A DNA stretch of 64,000 bases from Campylobacter coli LMG 9860 (GCF_000254135.1 NZ_AINS01000033.1:1-64000); one strand, 5' to 3'. Counted from the first letter of the stretch, positions 17,367-27,503 are shown. Translations and numbers: made by a program. Notes: generated by a model not told the origin, from the sequence alone.

Positions 17367-18208
17367 TTTAAGGCTCCTAAATCAACCATTCTTTTTTCTT
17401 TGGCTGCACGACGCACTTCTTCATAAGCGTAGCAGTATTCTGGCTGAGAATTATCTTCATGTAAAATTCCTGTTGGGAATTTATCTTTTCTTTCTTCAAA
17501 ATCCATACTTTCAAATTTAGACTTATCCACAACACGATTTTTAATCCAATCAAGCATAGCCACTGCTTCACCCATTTTATTTTTTCTACCTAGGTTAATA
17601 TGACAATTTGAGAAAACATCAACAAAGCTATAACCTTTGTGTGCTAAAGCTTTATAAATTAAATTTTCTAATTTATTTGCCTCAATAACATTTCCTCTTG
17701 CCACAAAAGAAGCTCCAGCAGCTTTAGTTAATTCGCAAGCATCAAAATTTGGATCGATATTTCCAAATTGTGCAGTTACTGTATAAAAACCTTTTGGAGT
17801 AGTTGGAGAAGTTTGGGAATTAGTAAGCCCATAAATAAAATTGTTGATTACAATATGAGTTAAATCTATATTTCTACGACATCCATGTATAGTATGATTT
17901 CCACCAATTGCTAAAGTATCACCATCGCCACTTACTACAATAACATGTTTGCTAGGATTGGCTAGTTTTATGCCTGTTGCATAAGCAATAGCTCTACCAT
18001 GAGTAGTGTGCACGGTATTGCAATTTACATAAGAGCTCATTCTACCGCTACATCCTATACCTGAAACAAGACAAACATCATCCATATTCCAACCAAGTTT
18101 TTCTATCGCGCGGATAATACATTTTAAAACAACACCATCGCCACATCCCCAACACCATTGAGTAGGCATTTTATCTACTCTTAGATATTCATCATAATTA
18201 AAAGCCAT
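17363..18208 (-). CDS. oorB: 2-oxoglutarate:acceptor oxidoreductase, beta subunit
   Basis: A 281-residue thiamine-diphosphate-binding subunit. The TPP motif is GDGDTLAIGGNHTIHGCRR followed by NNFIYGLTNSQTSPTTPKG. MPTQWCWGCGDG near residue 14 carries the cysteines seen in this family. It begins at the base before the oorA stop region and overlaps oorC by 4 bases. Assembles with OorA, OorC and OorD. Confidence 0.97.
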   Translation of the reverse strand: MAFNYDEYLRVDKMPTQWCWGCGDGVVLKCIIRAIEKLGWNMDDVCLVSGIGCSGRMSSYVNCNTVHTTHGRAIAYATGIKLANPSKHVIVVSGDGDTLAIGGNHTIHGCRRNIDLTHIVINNFIYGLTNSQTSPTTPKGFYTVTAQFGNIDPNFDACELTKAAGASFVARGNVIEANKLENLIYKALAHKGYSFVDVFSNCHINLGRKNKMGEAVAMLDWIKNRVVDKSKFESMDFEERKDKFPTGILHEDNSQPEYCYAYEEVRRAAKEKRMVDLGALK

Positions 18209-19333
18209 TTATATATTCTCCTTTACCTTAGCAATAATTTCACTTGGAGTGATAGGACGACCATTTGCACGGTGCAAACTAATAAAATCGCGACGCGAAG
18301 TTACTCTTTCAATCTCCTCAAGATACTGTCCCATATTTAATTCGCTTACCATTACCTTTTTAAATTTGTTTACCACTTCAGCAATTTTCTTTTCAGCTAC
18401 AGGATAAAGTGTGATAGGGCGGAAAAGTCCTACCTTAATACCCTCTTCTCTGAGCCTATTGATAGCTTCTTTAGCAGAACGACTTACGCTTCCGTAAGCT
18501 ATGATTAAAAATTCAGCATCATCAAGCATATATTCTTCATAAGTACAAATATCATCTTGGTTGTTTTTAATTTTACCTATAAGTCTTTCCATGTTTTTCT
18601 TAACTATAGCGCCATCTTCTGTTGGAAAACCTATATCTCCATGATGAAGTCCGGTTACATGATAGCGATAGCCAGTAAAAAATGGATTGAGTGTTGCGGG
18701 TTCATTTTCGCCCGCTGCATAAGGTTTATAATCTTTTTTATCGCCTGTGAATTTTTTACGATTAATAATTTCTATATCTTTTAAATCAGGCAATACCGCT
18801 TTACCATTCATATGCCCTACAGTTTCATCCATAAGTAAAAATACAGGAGTCATATACTTTTCAGCCAAATTAAACGCTCTTATGGTTTCTGTATAAGCTT
18901 CTTCTAAACTCGCTGGTGCGATAGCCACACTAGCAAAATCCCCATGAGTAGGTGCTTTTGCTTGAAATAAATCCCCTTGAGCCACCCTTGTTGGAAGACC
19001 TGTCGAAGGACCACCTCTCATAACATTTACAATAACAAGTGGAATTTCAGCGATAAAAGCAAGACCGATTTGCTCTGCTTTAAGTGAAATTCCAGGACCA
19101 CTACTTGCGGTCATTGATTTTACGCCACTCATAGCAGCACCAATAGTCACACTTACACCCGAAATTTCATCTTCCATTTGTATAAAAGTTCCATCATTTG
19201 CAGGAAGCATATGGCTTAATTCATGTGCAATTTCAGAACTTGGTGTAATAGGATAACCTCCAAAAAATTTACATCCACAATCAATTGCTGCTTTTGCAAT
19301 CAAAACATTACCTGTTGCTATAACTTCTCTCAT
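18209..19333 (-). CDS. oorA: 2-oxoglutarate:acceptor oxidoreductase, alpha subunit
   Basis: A 374-residue subunit with the pyruvate/ferredoxin oxidoreductase-type TPP pyrimidine domain (GGYPITPSSEIAHELS, residues 20-35; TASSGPGISLKAEQIGLA) and the C-terminal transketolase-like domain. It abuts oorB directly. Ordinary length for the family. Confidence 0.97.
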   Translation of the reverse strand: MREVIATGNVLIAKAAIDCGCKFFGGYPITPSSEIAHELSHMLPANDGTFIQMEDEISGVSVTIGAAMSGVKSMTASSGPGISLKAEQIGLAFIAEIPLVIVNVMRGGPSTGLPTRVAQGDLFQAKAPTHGDFASVAIAPASLEEAYTETIRAFNLAEKYMTPVFLLMDETVGHMNGKAVLPDLKDIEIINRKKFTGDKKDYKPYAAGENEPATLNPFFTGYRYHVTGLHHGDIGFPTEDGAIVKKNMERLIGKIKNNQDDICTYEEYMLDDAEFLIIAYGSVSRSAKEAINRLREEGIKVGLFRPITLYPVAEKKIAEVVNKFKKVMVSELNMGQYLEEIERVTSRRDFISLHRANGRPITPSEIIAKVKENI

Positions 19334-19341
19334 TGTCTTTC

Positions 19342-19653
19342 CTATGCTAATTTTTTATATTTATTATTTTTTACTGCTACGGCTCTGTCTTTAGCTTCCG
19401 GAGTCAGTTTGGCAAATTTAAATTCATCTCTTTTTGCCACCATAATAGCAAAATCTGGACAATGTGTTTCACACTCAGTACAACCTATACAGGACTCAGG
19501 ATGTACAACCTCTATCATTTGTCCCAAAACCGCATGAACATCATCGCGCATAGCTAAAACCCCTGCAGGGCAATAGCTAACGCAGATATTGCAAGCTTTA
19601 CATCTATGCTCATCTACCCAAACAGGGGTATCTTTTGGAGCTGCTATACTCAT
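19342..19653 (-). CDS. oorD: 2-oxoglutarate:acceptor oxidoreductase, ferredoxin-like delta subunit
   Basis: A 103-residue 2[4Fe-4S] ferredoxin. The two cluster motifs are CKACNICVSYCP and CIGCTECETHCP, with all eight cysteines present. It carries electrons from the OorABC active site. First gene of the oor group, 14 bases after sucD and 8 bases before oorA. Confidence 0.96.
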   Translation of the reverse strand: MSIAAPKDTPVWVDEHRCKACNICVSYCPAGVLAMRDDVHAVLGQMIEVVHPESCIGCTECETHCPDFAIMVAKRDEFKFAKLTPEAKDRAVAVKNNKYKKLA

Positions 19654-19667
19654 ATCTTTTTCCTTTT

Positions 19668-20537
19668 TTAGCCTAATATTTTTTGTATTTCTTCACCGAT
19701 TAAAGCTGGAGAATCCACTACATGAATTCCATAAGACTTTAATGCTTCTTTTTTAGCTGCAGCACTTTCATCAGCACTACCTACTATAGCTCCTGCATGT
19801 CCCATTCTTTTACCTTTTGGCGCAGTCGCTCCCGCAATGAATGCTACCACAGGTTTGCTAATATTTTCTTTAATAAATTTTGCTGCTTCTACTTCTAAGC
19901 TACCGCCGATTTCCCCTATCATAACAATAGCTTTTGTTTCGTTATCTTTTTCAAATTCACTTAAAAGTTCTTTATAAGCAAGTCCTATGATAGGATCTCC
20001 ACCAATGCCTACTGCTGTTGAAATTCCATACCCACCTTGAACTACTTGATTAGCTGCTTCATAAGTTAAAGTTCCACTTTTTGAAATAAGCCCTACGCAA
20101 CCCTTTTTAAAGATAAAGCCTGGCATAATGCCTAATTTGCATTCTTCAGAAGTAATGATTCCTGGGCAATTTGGTCCTATAATTTTCATGCCTTTTTTAT
20201 TTGCATACTGCTTGGCAAACATCATATCTTTAACCGGAGTATGTTCTGTAATTACAACAGCAAGCTTAATGCCTGCATCCGCTGCTTCAATCACACTATC
20301 ACCTACTGCAAAAGCAGGAACAAAAATCAAACTTACATCAGCTCCTGTGGCTTTAACTGCATCTGCAACTGTATCAAAAACAGGCTTGCCAAGATGAGTT
20401 TGACCACCTTTATGAGGAGTTACACCTCCGACTATATTTGTACCATAAGCCATACACTGCTCTGCATGAAAAGTTGCTTCTTTACCTGTAAAACCTTGAA
20501 CTATTACTTTTGTATTTTTATTAACCAATATACTCAT
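19668..20537 (-). CDS. sucD: succinyl-CoA synthetase alpha subunit
   Basis: A 289-residue subunit. It converts succinyl-CoA to succinate with formation of ATP or GTP. CoA-binding Rossmann part is at the N-terminus (VIVQGFTGKEATFH), and the phosphorylated His is His247 in KRMGHAGAIVGS. Nine bases follow the sucC stop. It lies directly before oorD, whose complex produces its substrate. Confidence 0.97.
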   Translation of the reverse strand: MSILVNKNTKVIVQGFTGKEATFHAEQCMAYGTNIVGGVTPHKGGQTHLGKPVFDTVADAVKATGADVSLIFVPAFAVGDSVIEAADAGIKLAVVITEHTPVKDMMFAKQYANKKGMKIIGPNCPGIITSEECKLGIMPGFIFKKGCVGLISKSGTLTYEAANQVVQGGYGISTAVGIGGDPIIGLAYKELLSEFEKDNETKAIVMIGEIGGSLEVEAAKFIKENISKPVVAFIAGATAPKGKRMGHAGAIVGSADESAAAKKEALKSYGIHVVDSPALIGEEIQKILG

Positions 20538-20546
20538 TTTTTATCC

Positions 20547-21710
20547 TTATCCTACTAAACTTTTTACTAATTCTGCACCATTTTTAAGATTGGTTGCTGC
20601 TTTGATATTTTTAAGATTTGAACTATCTAAGATCGCTTTTGCTTCAGCTGCATTTGTACCATCAAGACGCACTACGATAGGAATGTTCACCTCAACATTT
20701 TTAGTTGCCTCCAAAATACCATTTGCGATTCTATCACAACGAACAATACCACCAAAAATATTGATAAATATTACTTTAACATTTTTATCTCTTAAAATGA
20801 TTTCAAAAGCTTTTGCAACTGTTTCAGCAGATGCGCCACCGCCCACATCTAAGAAGTTTGCAGGTTTTGCACCACTATAATTGATAATATCCATTGTTGC
20901 CATAGCAAGTCCTGCACCATTTACCATACAAGCAACATCACCGTCTAATTTTACATAACTTAAACCAAATTCAGCTGCTTCTCTTTCAGCAGGATTTTCT
21001 TCTGTGATATCTCTAAGTTCGGCAATCTCTGGATGGCGATAAAGTGCACTGTCATCAAAACTACATTTTGCATCAAGAGCGTAAAAATCTCCTTCTGCAG
21101 TTTTAATTAAAGGATTGATTTCAAGCATATTCATATCTTTATCCATATAAAGCTTATAAAGTTTTGCTATCATAGAAATAAGTTTTTTGCTTTCATCTTT
21201 ATCAAGTCCTAAAACTCTCGCTACTTCAAGTCCATGAAACATTTTAAAGCCAATTTGTGGATCAATGCCTACTTTTGCGATTTTTTCAGGGCTTTCTTTA
21301 GCCACTTTTTCTATATCCATCCCCCCTTCGCTTGAAGCAATGATTGTAATTTGTTCTGCCATTCTGTTAAATAAAATAGCCAAATAATATTCTTTTACTA
21401 TATTTGCACCACTTTCTATATAAAGTTTTTGCACGAGCTTACCTTCAGGTCCTGTTTGATGAGTAACCAAATTCATTCCTAAAATTTTACTTGCATAATC
21501 TTTTACCTCATCTAAATTTTTAGCGATTTTAACACCACCGCCAAGACCACGACCACCTGCATGGATTTGAGCTTTCACAGCCCAAACGCTACCGCCTAAT
21601 TCTTTAGCATTTTCTACAGCTTCTTCTACGCTAAATGCAACCTTTCCCTTTAAAGTAGGGATACCATTGTCTGCAAAAATCGCTTTTGCTTGATATTCAT
21701 GTATATTCAT
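20547..21710 (-). CDS. sucC: succinyl-CoA synthetase beta subunit
   Basis: A 387-residue ATP-grasp subunit (MNIHEYQAKAIFADNGIP at the start, GGRGLGGGVK nucleotide loop, and the C-terminal INIFGGIVRCD and VRLDGTNAAEA blocks). It forms a heterodimer or tetramer with SucD. It overlaps mdh by 4 bases. Confidence 0.97.
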   Translation of the reverse strand: MNIHEYQAKAIFADNGIPTLKGKVAFSVEEAVENAKELGGSVWAVKAQIHAGGRGLGGGVKIAKNLDEVKDYASKILGMNLVTHQTGPEGKLVQKLYIESGANIVKEYYLAILFNRMAEQITIIASSEGGMDIEKVAKESPEKIAKVGIDPQIGFKMFHGLEVARVLGLDKDESKKLISMIAKLYKLYMDKDMNMLEINPLIKTAEGDFYALDAKCSFDDSALYRHPEIAELRDITEENPAEREAAEFGLSYVKLDGDVACMVNGAGLAMATMDIINYSGAKPANFLDVGGGASAETVAKAFEIILRDKNVKVIFINIFGGIVRCDRIANGILEATKNVEVNIPIVVRLDGTNAAEAKAILDSSNLKNIKAATNLKNGAELVKSLVG

Positions 21711-22615
21711 TTATCTTCCTTTATATATTGATATTTTATTAATGATTTTTTTACCTTGTCTTTTTCTTCGTCGCTAAGTTCAAGCTTCATAATCTCAACA
21801 ACGCCCTCTAAACCCAATCTTGCCATAGTACCTAAAGCTTTATTTTGCACTCCAAATTCTCCATGCAAAATCACACTCATAGGTAAAAATTCTCCACTTC
21901 TTATGGATTCGAGCATTCTTACACAAGCGCTTGCAGGTGCCAAATATGCTGAAGTTTTAAGATGTTTAATCACCTTTGCTCCACCGGTTTTAACTTCATT
22001 TTCCAAATCCTCAAATTCTTCTTCGCTTAAAAGTTCTCCGAGTTTTTGATTTTTAACACTTGCATAAGATTTTACTAAAACCATATCATCATTATGAAAA
22101 CCAATTAATCTTGTATCCACACTTGAAATTCTAGCTTTTAACTTTTTAGCTACTTCATACTTAAATCTTGCATTGTCTAAAACCCCTGCCATAGCAACAA
22201 TTTTTTTAGAAGAAAAAATTCCACTCTCATAAAGAGTATTGAGCAAAAAATCCACCGGATTTGTTAAAATGATAAAAAGTGGATCAGGATTAAATTCTTT
22301 AATTTTTTTAGCACAATCAAGCATAATGTTTGTATTTAGCTGCAAAAGCTCTTCTCTACTTTGGCCATCTTTTCTTGCAAATCCTGCGCTAAAAAGCACA
22401 ATATCAGAATTTTTTGTATAAGCATAATCCTTAGTACAAGTTAATTCTATGTCTAAATTTAAAGCAGCTATGCTTTGGGATAATTCTAATTCCCTTGCAA
22501 TCAATAAATCTTCATTGATATCAACTAAAACAATCTCATTTGCCAATTCACGCAAAATTAAAGCATAGGCTACGCTTGAGCCTACATTCCCTGCACCGAT
22601 GATTGTGATTTTCAT
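21707..22615 (-). CDS. mdh: malate dehydrogenase
   Basis: A 302-residue LDH/MDH-family oxidoreductase interconverting malate and oxaloacetate with NAD+. The NAD motif GAGNVGSSVAYALI is at residues 6-19. The mobile-loop ARKDGQSREELL carries the substrate-binding arginines. The usual GxHGD segment reads GFHNDDMV, keeping the catalytic His. Malate versus lactate specificity is inferred from the loop and from its place in the TCA operon. It overlaps icd and sucC by 4 bases each. Confidence 0.93.
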   Translation of the reverse strand: MKITIIGAGNVGSSVAYALILRELANEIVLVDINEDLLIARELELSQSIAALNLDIELTCTKDYAYTKNSDIVLFSAGFARKDGQSREELLQLNTNIMLDCAKKIKEFNPDPLFIILTNPVDFLLNTLYESGIFSSKKIVAMAGVLDNARFKYEVAKKLKARISSVDTRLIGFHNDDMVLVKSYASVKNQKLGELLSEEEFEDLENEVKTGGAKVIKHLKTSAYLAPASACVRMLESIRSGEFLPMSVILHGEFGVQNKALGTMARLGLEGVVEIMKLELSDEEKDKVKKSLIKYQYIKEDK

Positions 22616-24816
22616 CTTTGTCCTATTTTTTCTATGATAGCATTAAAAGTTGCACTTGGGCGCATAATTTTATTTGCTTTCTCATCATCAAATTTATAAT
22701 ATCCACCCAAATCGACTTTCACACCTTGTGCATCATTAAATTCGGCTCTAATTTTTTCTTCATTAGAGGAAAGCTCTAAGGCAATATCTTTAAAAAAGCT
22801 TTGAAGCTCCATATCATTTGCTTGTCTTGCCAAATGATTTGCAAAATACATTGCTAAATAAAAATGGCTTGTACGATTATCATCTTCTTTTACTTTTCTT
22901 GATGGAGCTTTATTGTTTTCAAGCCATTCACCTATAGCCTCATCAAGACATTCTGCTAAGACTTTAGCTTTATGATTGCCACACTTATTTGCATAAAATT
23001 CTAAGCTTGCTTGTAGGGCTAAAAATTCACCCAAGCTATCCCAACGCAAATGATTTTCTTCGACTAATTGTTCTACTTGCTTTGGTGCTGAACCTCCTGC
23101 TCCGGTTTCAAACATAGCTCCACCATTTAACATTGGTACAACTGAAAGCATTTTAGCACTTGTTCCAAGCTCTAGAATAGGAAAAAGATCGGTTAAATAA
23201 TCTCTTAAGACATTTCCTGTAATAGAAATAGCATCTTTTCCAGCACGAATCAATTCTAAGCTTTTTAAGCAAGCTTCATAAGGAGCAAGGATAGCTATAT
23301 TTTTATTTTTTTCCTTAAGACGGTTTTGAACTAAATCTATCATAATTTTATTACTAGCTCTTTTACTGTCTAGCCAAAAAATCGCTTCAGCTCCTGTCAA
23401 ATCAGCTCTTTCTATACCCAAATCGATCCAATTTAAAACAGCGTCAAATTTAGCTTGATTGGCTCTATAAATATCACCTTTTCTAACTTTATGCTCTAAT
23501 AAAACCTTACCTTTGGCAATGATTTTAAACACTCCATCTTCTTTAGCAACAAATGTTTTATCATGTGAGCCGTATTCTTGAGCTTTTTTAGCCATCAAAC
23601 CTACATTAGATACACTGCCTAATTTCGCAGGATTTAAAGTGCCATTCTTATGCAAATCTTCGATAACCGCTTCATAAATAGTTGCGTAAGTTTGATCAGG
23701 GATAACTGCATTTGTGTCTTTTTCTTTGCCTTCTTTATCCCATAATCTTGCACCATTTTTAAGCATAGCAGGCATAGAAGCATCAACAATAACATCGCTT
23801 GGAACATGTAAATTGGTGATACCCTTATCTGAATTTACCATAGAAATATCAGCACGACTGTTTAAAATTTCGTTGTATCTTCTTAAAATTTCGTCTTTCT
23901 TGCTTGAAGTTTTCACCTTGCTTAAAAGTTCGCTCAATCCATTGTTTGGATTGATTCCAAGTGTTTCAAATTCATCTTTAAATTCATCAAATAATTCTTT
24001 AAAAAAGATTTTTACCGCATAACCAAAAAGTATAGGATCGCTTACTTTCATCATCGTAGCTTTTAAATGAAGAGAGAAAAGTAAATCATTATCTTTGCTT
24101 GCTTTGATTTCTTTAGCATAAAAATCTTGCAATTTTTCTACATCCATAAAGGTTGCATCTAAAATTTCATTTTTTTCAAGCTTTAAGCCTTCTTTTAAAA
24201 TTTCACTTTTGCCACTATCTGCGACAAATTCAATACTTGCTACACAATCCTCATCGATTAAAACCGCTTTTTCATTAGAAAAGAAATCACCTTCTTTCAT
24301 ATAAGATACACGAGTTTTAGAATTAGGATTAAACTCAACCACACGATAAGGATTATTCTTTGCATAATCTTTTACCGCTTTAGTAGAACGGCGATCTGAA
24401 TTGCCTTGTCTAAGCACAGGATTAACTGCTGAACCTAAAACTTTTTGATATTTTGCTTTTATTTGAAATTCTTCATCGTTTTTTGGTTCGTCTGGGTAGT
24501 TTGGTAACATATAACCCTTTTCCTGCAATTCTTTAATAGCAGCTTTCAGCTGTGGAATAGAAGCTGAAATATTTGGAGTTTTGATTAAATTTGCATCTGA
24601 TTTTTTTACGAGCTCACCCAAAAGCTCCAAAGCATCTTCGCATCTTTGATCTTCTTTTAGATACTCACTAAAAGTAGCTAAAATTCTTCCAGATAGCGAA
24701 ATATCAGAAGTTTTTACTCCTATATGCGCCTTGCTTAAAAAAGCTTTTACTATAGGTAAAAACGAATAGGTCGCAAGTGCTGGAGACTCATCTGTCAAAG
24801 TGTAAGTAACTTGCAT
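22612..24816 (-). CDS. icd: isocitrate dehydrogenase, monomeric NADP-type
   Basis: A 734-residue enzyme; the single-chain IDH family is about 740 residues, unlike the 415-residue dimeric type. Family landmarks are LNPAKLGSVSNVGLMAKKAQEYGSHD (near 415), the C-terminal GGAMFETGAGGSAPKQVEQL (near 566) and LRWDSLGEFLALQ. It makes 2-oxoglutarate and NADPH and heads the icd-mdh-sucC-sucD-oorDABC operon, so one transcript covers isocitrate to succinate plus malate dehydrogenase. AAAAGGA precedes the ATG. Confidence 0.97.
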   Translation of the reverse strand: MQVTYTLTDESPALATYSFLPIVKAFLSKAHIGVKTSDISLSGRILATFSEYLKEDQRCEDALELLGELVKKSDANLIKTPNISASIPQLKAAIKELQEKGYMLPNYPDEPKNDEEFQIKAKYQKVLGSAVNPVLRQGNSDRRSTKAVKDYAKNNPYRVVEFNPNSKTRVSYMKEGDFFSNEKAVLIDEDCVASIEFVADSGKSEILKEGLKLEKNEILDATFMDVEKLQDFYAKEIKASKDNDLLFSLHLKATMMKVSDPILFGYAVKIFFKELFDEFKDEFETLGINPNNGLSELLSKVKTSSKKDEILRRYNEILNSRADISMVNSDKGITNLHVPSDVIVDASMPAMLKNGARLWDKEGKEKDTNAVIPDQTYATIYEAVIEDLHKNGTLNPAKLGSVSNVGLMAKKAQEYGSHDKTFVAKEDGVFKIIAKGKVLLEHKVRKGDIYRANQAKFDAVLNWIDLGIERADLTGAEAIFWLDSKRASNKIMIDLVQNRLKEKNKNIAILAPYEACLKSLELIRAGKDAISITGNVLRDYLTDLFPILELGTSAKMLSVVPMLNGGAMFETGAGGSAPKQVEQLVEENHLRWDSLGEFLALQASLEFYANKCGNHKAKVLAECLDEAIGEWLENNKAPSRKVKEDDNRTSHFYLAMYFANHLARQANDMELQSFFKDIALELSSNEEKIRAEFNDAQGVKVDLGGYYKFDDEKANKIMRPSATFNAIIEKIGQR

Positions 24817-24856
24817 TTTCTGTCCTTTTAAACACTAATTTTATTTTTCAATCTAA

Positions 24857-24862
24857 AGTATA
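24857..24862 (-). promoter_or_regulatory. -10 box of the icd operon
   Basis: TGTAATATACT on the minus strand (TATACT at 24857-24862), with a T9 run upstream, lies about 41 bases before the icd start. Confidence 0.5.
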
Positions 24863-24891
24863 TTACAATTAAAAAAAAATGCAAGAGTAAA

Positions 24892-24927
24892 TTTAAAGTT
24901 TGTTTTAGTTTTAAAACAAACTTTAAA
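24892..24927 (-). terminator. strong 15-bp terminator hairpin after the AsmA-like gene
   Basis: TTTAAAGTTTGTTTT pairs perfectly with AAAACAAACTTTAAA around a 6-base loop, and a T9 run follows on the minus strand at 24871-24879. It lies 6 bases after the AsmA-like stop and isolates that gene from icd. Confidence 0.75.
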
Positions 24928-24932
24928 CACTT

Positions 24933-27503
24933 TTAATTAAACAAATTAGAAGGAAGTTGTATGATATTTTTAATCAAATTAAAAGGGGTTTTTAAAGTAT
25001 CGCTTAAAATTTGAGTGTGAAATTTTGGATCATCTAAAGCGCCATCGACTTTTATATTGGCGCTTATCTCTTGATTTTTCCCCAAAATAACATAATTTAA
25101 AATCGGAACCTTTGAAATAGTTTCAGAAGCTGATTTTAAAGTTTTTAATTCTAAATCTATATCTATGGTATTTAATCTTAAATTTGCACTGCCTAAACCA
25201 TACAAATCCATACTGTTGCCATTTAAATTAATCGCTTCAAAACTTAACAAATCCTTTTTACGATTAAAAACAACTCTTCCATCATGCAAACTTAAACCTT
25301 TTTCATTAAAAGTAGGAGTTTTAAACATCAAAAGACTTGGAACCGTATCGATAAAAGATATAAGCTGATTAACCCCTTTAAGGTCCCTTATAAAGGTATC
25401 TTTAAAATTAAATTCCCCCTCAAAATAATCTAGGCCACTACCTATCACGCTAAAATTAAAGACACCCTCTTGCACAGCCCGTTTTTGCAAAAATTCATTC
25501 AGATGTTCATCGTTTATATTTTTAATAAATAATTTCAAATCATTAGGACTATAATGAAGATCAAAATTTGCATTCTTGCGAGTAGCCCTAGCATCTAAGA
25601 TATCACTTTTTAAATTTGCCTCCATTTTATCGAAATTTAGAGTTTTGTTAAAATCTGCTAAAATCAAAGTGAGATTTTCTCCATTAAGTATAATATTTTG
25701 AGTATTTTTTGCTATATCAAATGAAGAAGTAGAAACATTTTCATCTTTTTGGTAAATATAAGTTAAATTTTTAAGATGTATGGTTTTATTATTATCAATA
25801 ACCTTAACATTAGCTAAACCACTTTGTGTATTTATGTTTAAAACACCACTTTTACGAACAATACCAAAGCTATCATTTTCGTAAGGCTTGTTATTAACCA
25901 ATAAGTTATTTTTAAAATGAGCATCCTGTATTTGCGCATTAAAATCATTAAAGTCTACACTTTTATAATAAATACTTTTTGCACTCATAAAACCGAATTT
26001 TTTTAATAAAGGCGAATGAGGGATTAAAATATTAGGATTGTTTGCATATGCCTCAAATCCTTCTTTAAAATTTAAAGTCAAATCCCATTCTGGCACACTA
26101 AGCTGTAAATCATCTGTATAGTCTAAATTTATCTTTGTTTTTTGATTTCTCATATCAAAAAGCTCGCCATTGTCAAAATATAATCTTGAAATTTGAGTAT
26201 CAAAAATACCCTTATGGGTAGCTAGATCGATTTTAGCATTAAAATCTGCTTCCAAAAACTCATTTTTTACGCTTGCATTTTCTATACTCAAATCATTTTG
26301 ATTTAATTTAACAAAAGCTCTAGCCACGCTAAAATTTGCTAATGAAAGCTCCGCATTTTCTAAAGACAAAGTGCCATTATATTTTACATCACCCTTTTCG
26401 TTAAAATCGATTATAAGCTCTAAATCACTTCCAAGTTTTCCATTTTTTTGGTAAAAAGGTAAATTTAAATCATAATTTTTTAATGCCTTAGCAAGTTTTT
26501 CATCAAATTTTAAATTTTTAGATTTGATACGCAAGTAAATTCCATGCTTTTTATTATCAAATAAATCATATAAAAACACCTTGCTTTCACTTAAATCTGA
26601 TTCATTATAACTTGCCTTATTGAAGGTAAAATTTAATTTTTGATTGCTTAAATTTAAATCAAGTTTTGGAAAATTAATAGCATTCATTTGATTATCCAAA
26701 CGAACTTTTACATTATTTGCATAACCCCAAGCACTGATATCATCAAAATAATAATTATTTTTAGAAAAATCAATAAAACCTTGAATAAAATCAAAATGAT
26801 AAAAATCTCCTTTAGCCCTATGCGCAACCCAAAGAACTAAAGGTTCGGGCAATGCTATTCTTTTTTTTGCTTGATTGAAGATAGTGGTAATATCTCTAAT
26901 ATTGATATCTTCAAATTTATAGGCTAGGTTTTGATTTTTGTAAGAAATATTTATCTTAAAATCAGCCAAATCACTATTTGCTTGGCCTTTAAAATTATAA
27001 AATTCACTTTTTGCATTAATACTTAAATTTCCATCTATGCTTAAATTATAATCTTTAAGCAAAAGATTTTTAATATCAGCATTAATTTCCTTTCCTTCTC
27101 TGTGTAGCGCAAGTTTTAAAAACAATAAATCATTATCTACAAAAAATTCATCATTTTTAAACAATATACGCATATGATTATCTTTGATATTGAAATTTTG
27201 TATGTCTATTTCCTCAACAAAAGTATAAAGATATTTTAAATTTTTAGTAATATTTAACAATTCCTTAGAAGCAAAGTCAGAATTTACATTCTTATCATCC
27301 TGAATACTTGCATTGTTATCTTCATTAAATGTGATATTTTTTGCTCGTACAATGAGTTTTTTATCTAATTTAATATATAATTGCTCCAAATTTAAAAAAC
27401 TAAATTGGATATGAGATATGAGAATACCATTCTTAAGAACTAAAAATACAACTGAGATAAATACAATTAAAACAAGTAATGCATATACAATTTTCTTTTT
27501 CAT
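24933..27503 (-). CDS. AsmA/YhdP-like inner-membrane-anchored periplasmic protein
   Basis: An 856-residue protein with one N-terminal transmembrane anchor (KIVYALLVLIVFISVVFLVL, residues about 4-23) followed by a very long beta-repeat region. The C-terminal part (SVIGSGLDYFEGEFNFKDT, then VVFNRKKDLLSFEAINLNG and LYGLGSANLRLNTIDIDLELK) has the AsmA/DUF3971 style of the bridge-like proteins TamB, YhdP and AsmA that help move lipids to the outer membrane. That role is inferred from the fold class. Its 5' end overlaps the divergent mltG reading frame by 86 bases. AAGAAG lies 7 bases before the ATG. Confidence 0.82.
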   Translation of the reverse strand: MKKKIVYALLVLIVFISVVFLVLKNGILISHIQFSFLNLEQLYIKLDKKLIVRAKNITFNEDNNASIQDDKNVNSDFASKELLNITKNLKYLYTFVEEIDIQNFNIKDNHMRILFKNDEFFVDNDLLFLKLALHREGKEINADIKNLLLKDYNLSIDGNLSINAKSEFYNFKGQANSDLADFKINISYKNQNLAYKFEDINIRDITTIFNQAKKRIALPEPLVLWVAHRAKGDFYHFDFIQGFIDFSKNNYYFDDISAWGYANNVKVRLDNQMNAINFPKLDLNLSNQKLNFTFNKASYNESDLSESKVFLYDLFDNKKHGIYLRIKSKNLKFDEKLAKALKNYDLNLPFYQKNGKLGSDLELIIDFNEKGDVKYNGTLSLENAELSLANFSVARAFVKLNQNDLSIENASVKNEFLEADFNAKIDLATHKGIFDTQISRLYFDNGELFDMRNQKTKINLDYTDDLQLSVPEWDLTLNFKEGFEAYANNPNILIPHSPLLKKFGFMSAKSIYYKSVDFNDFNAQIQDAHFKNNLLVNNKPYENDSFGIVRKSGVLNINTQSGLANVKVIDNNKTIHLKNLTYIYQKDENVSTSSFDIAKNTQNIILNGENLTLILADFNKTLNFDKMEANLKSDILDARATRKNANFDLHYSPNDLKLFIKNINDEHLNEFLQKRAVQEGVFNFSVIGSGLDYFEGEFNFKDTFIRDLKGVNQLISFIDTVPSLLMFKTPTFNEKGLSLHDGRVVFNRKKDLLSFEAINLNGNSMDLYGLGSANLRLNTIDIDLELKTLKSASETISKVPILNYVILGKNQEISANIKVDGALDDPKFHTQILSDTLKTPFNLIKNIIQLPSNLFN

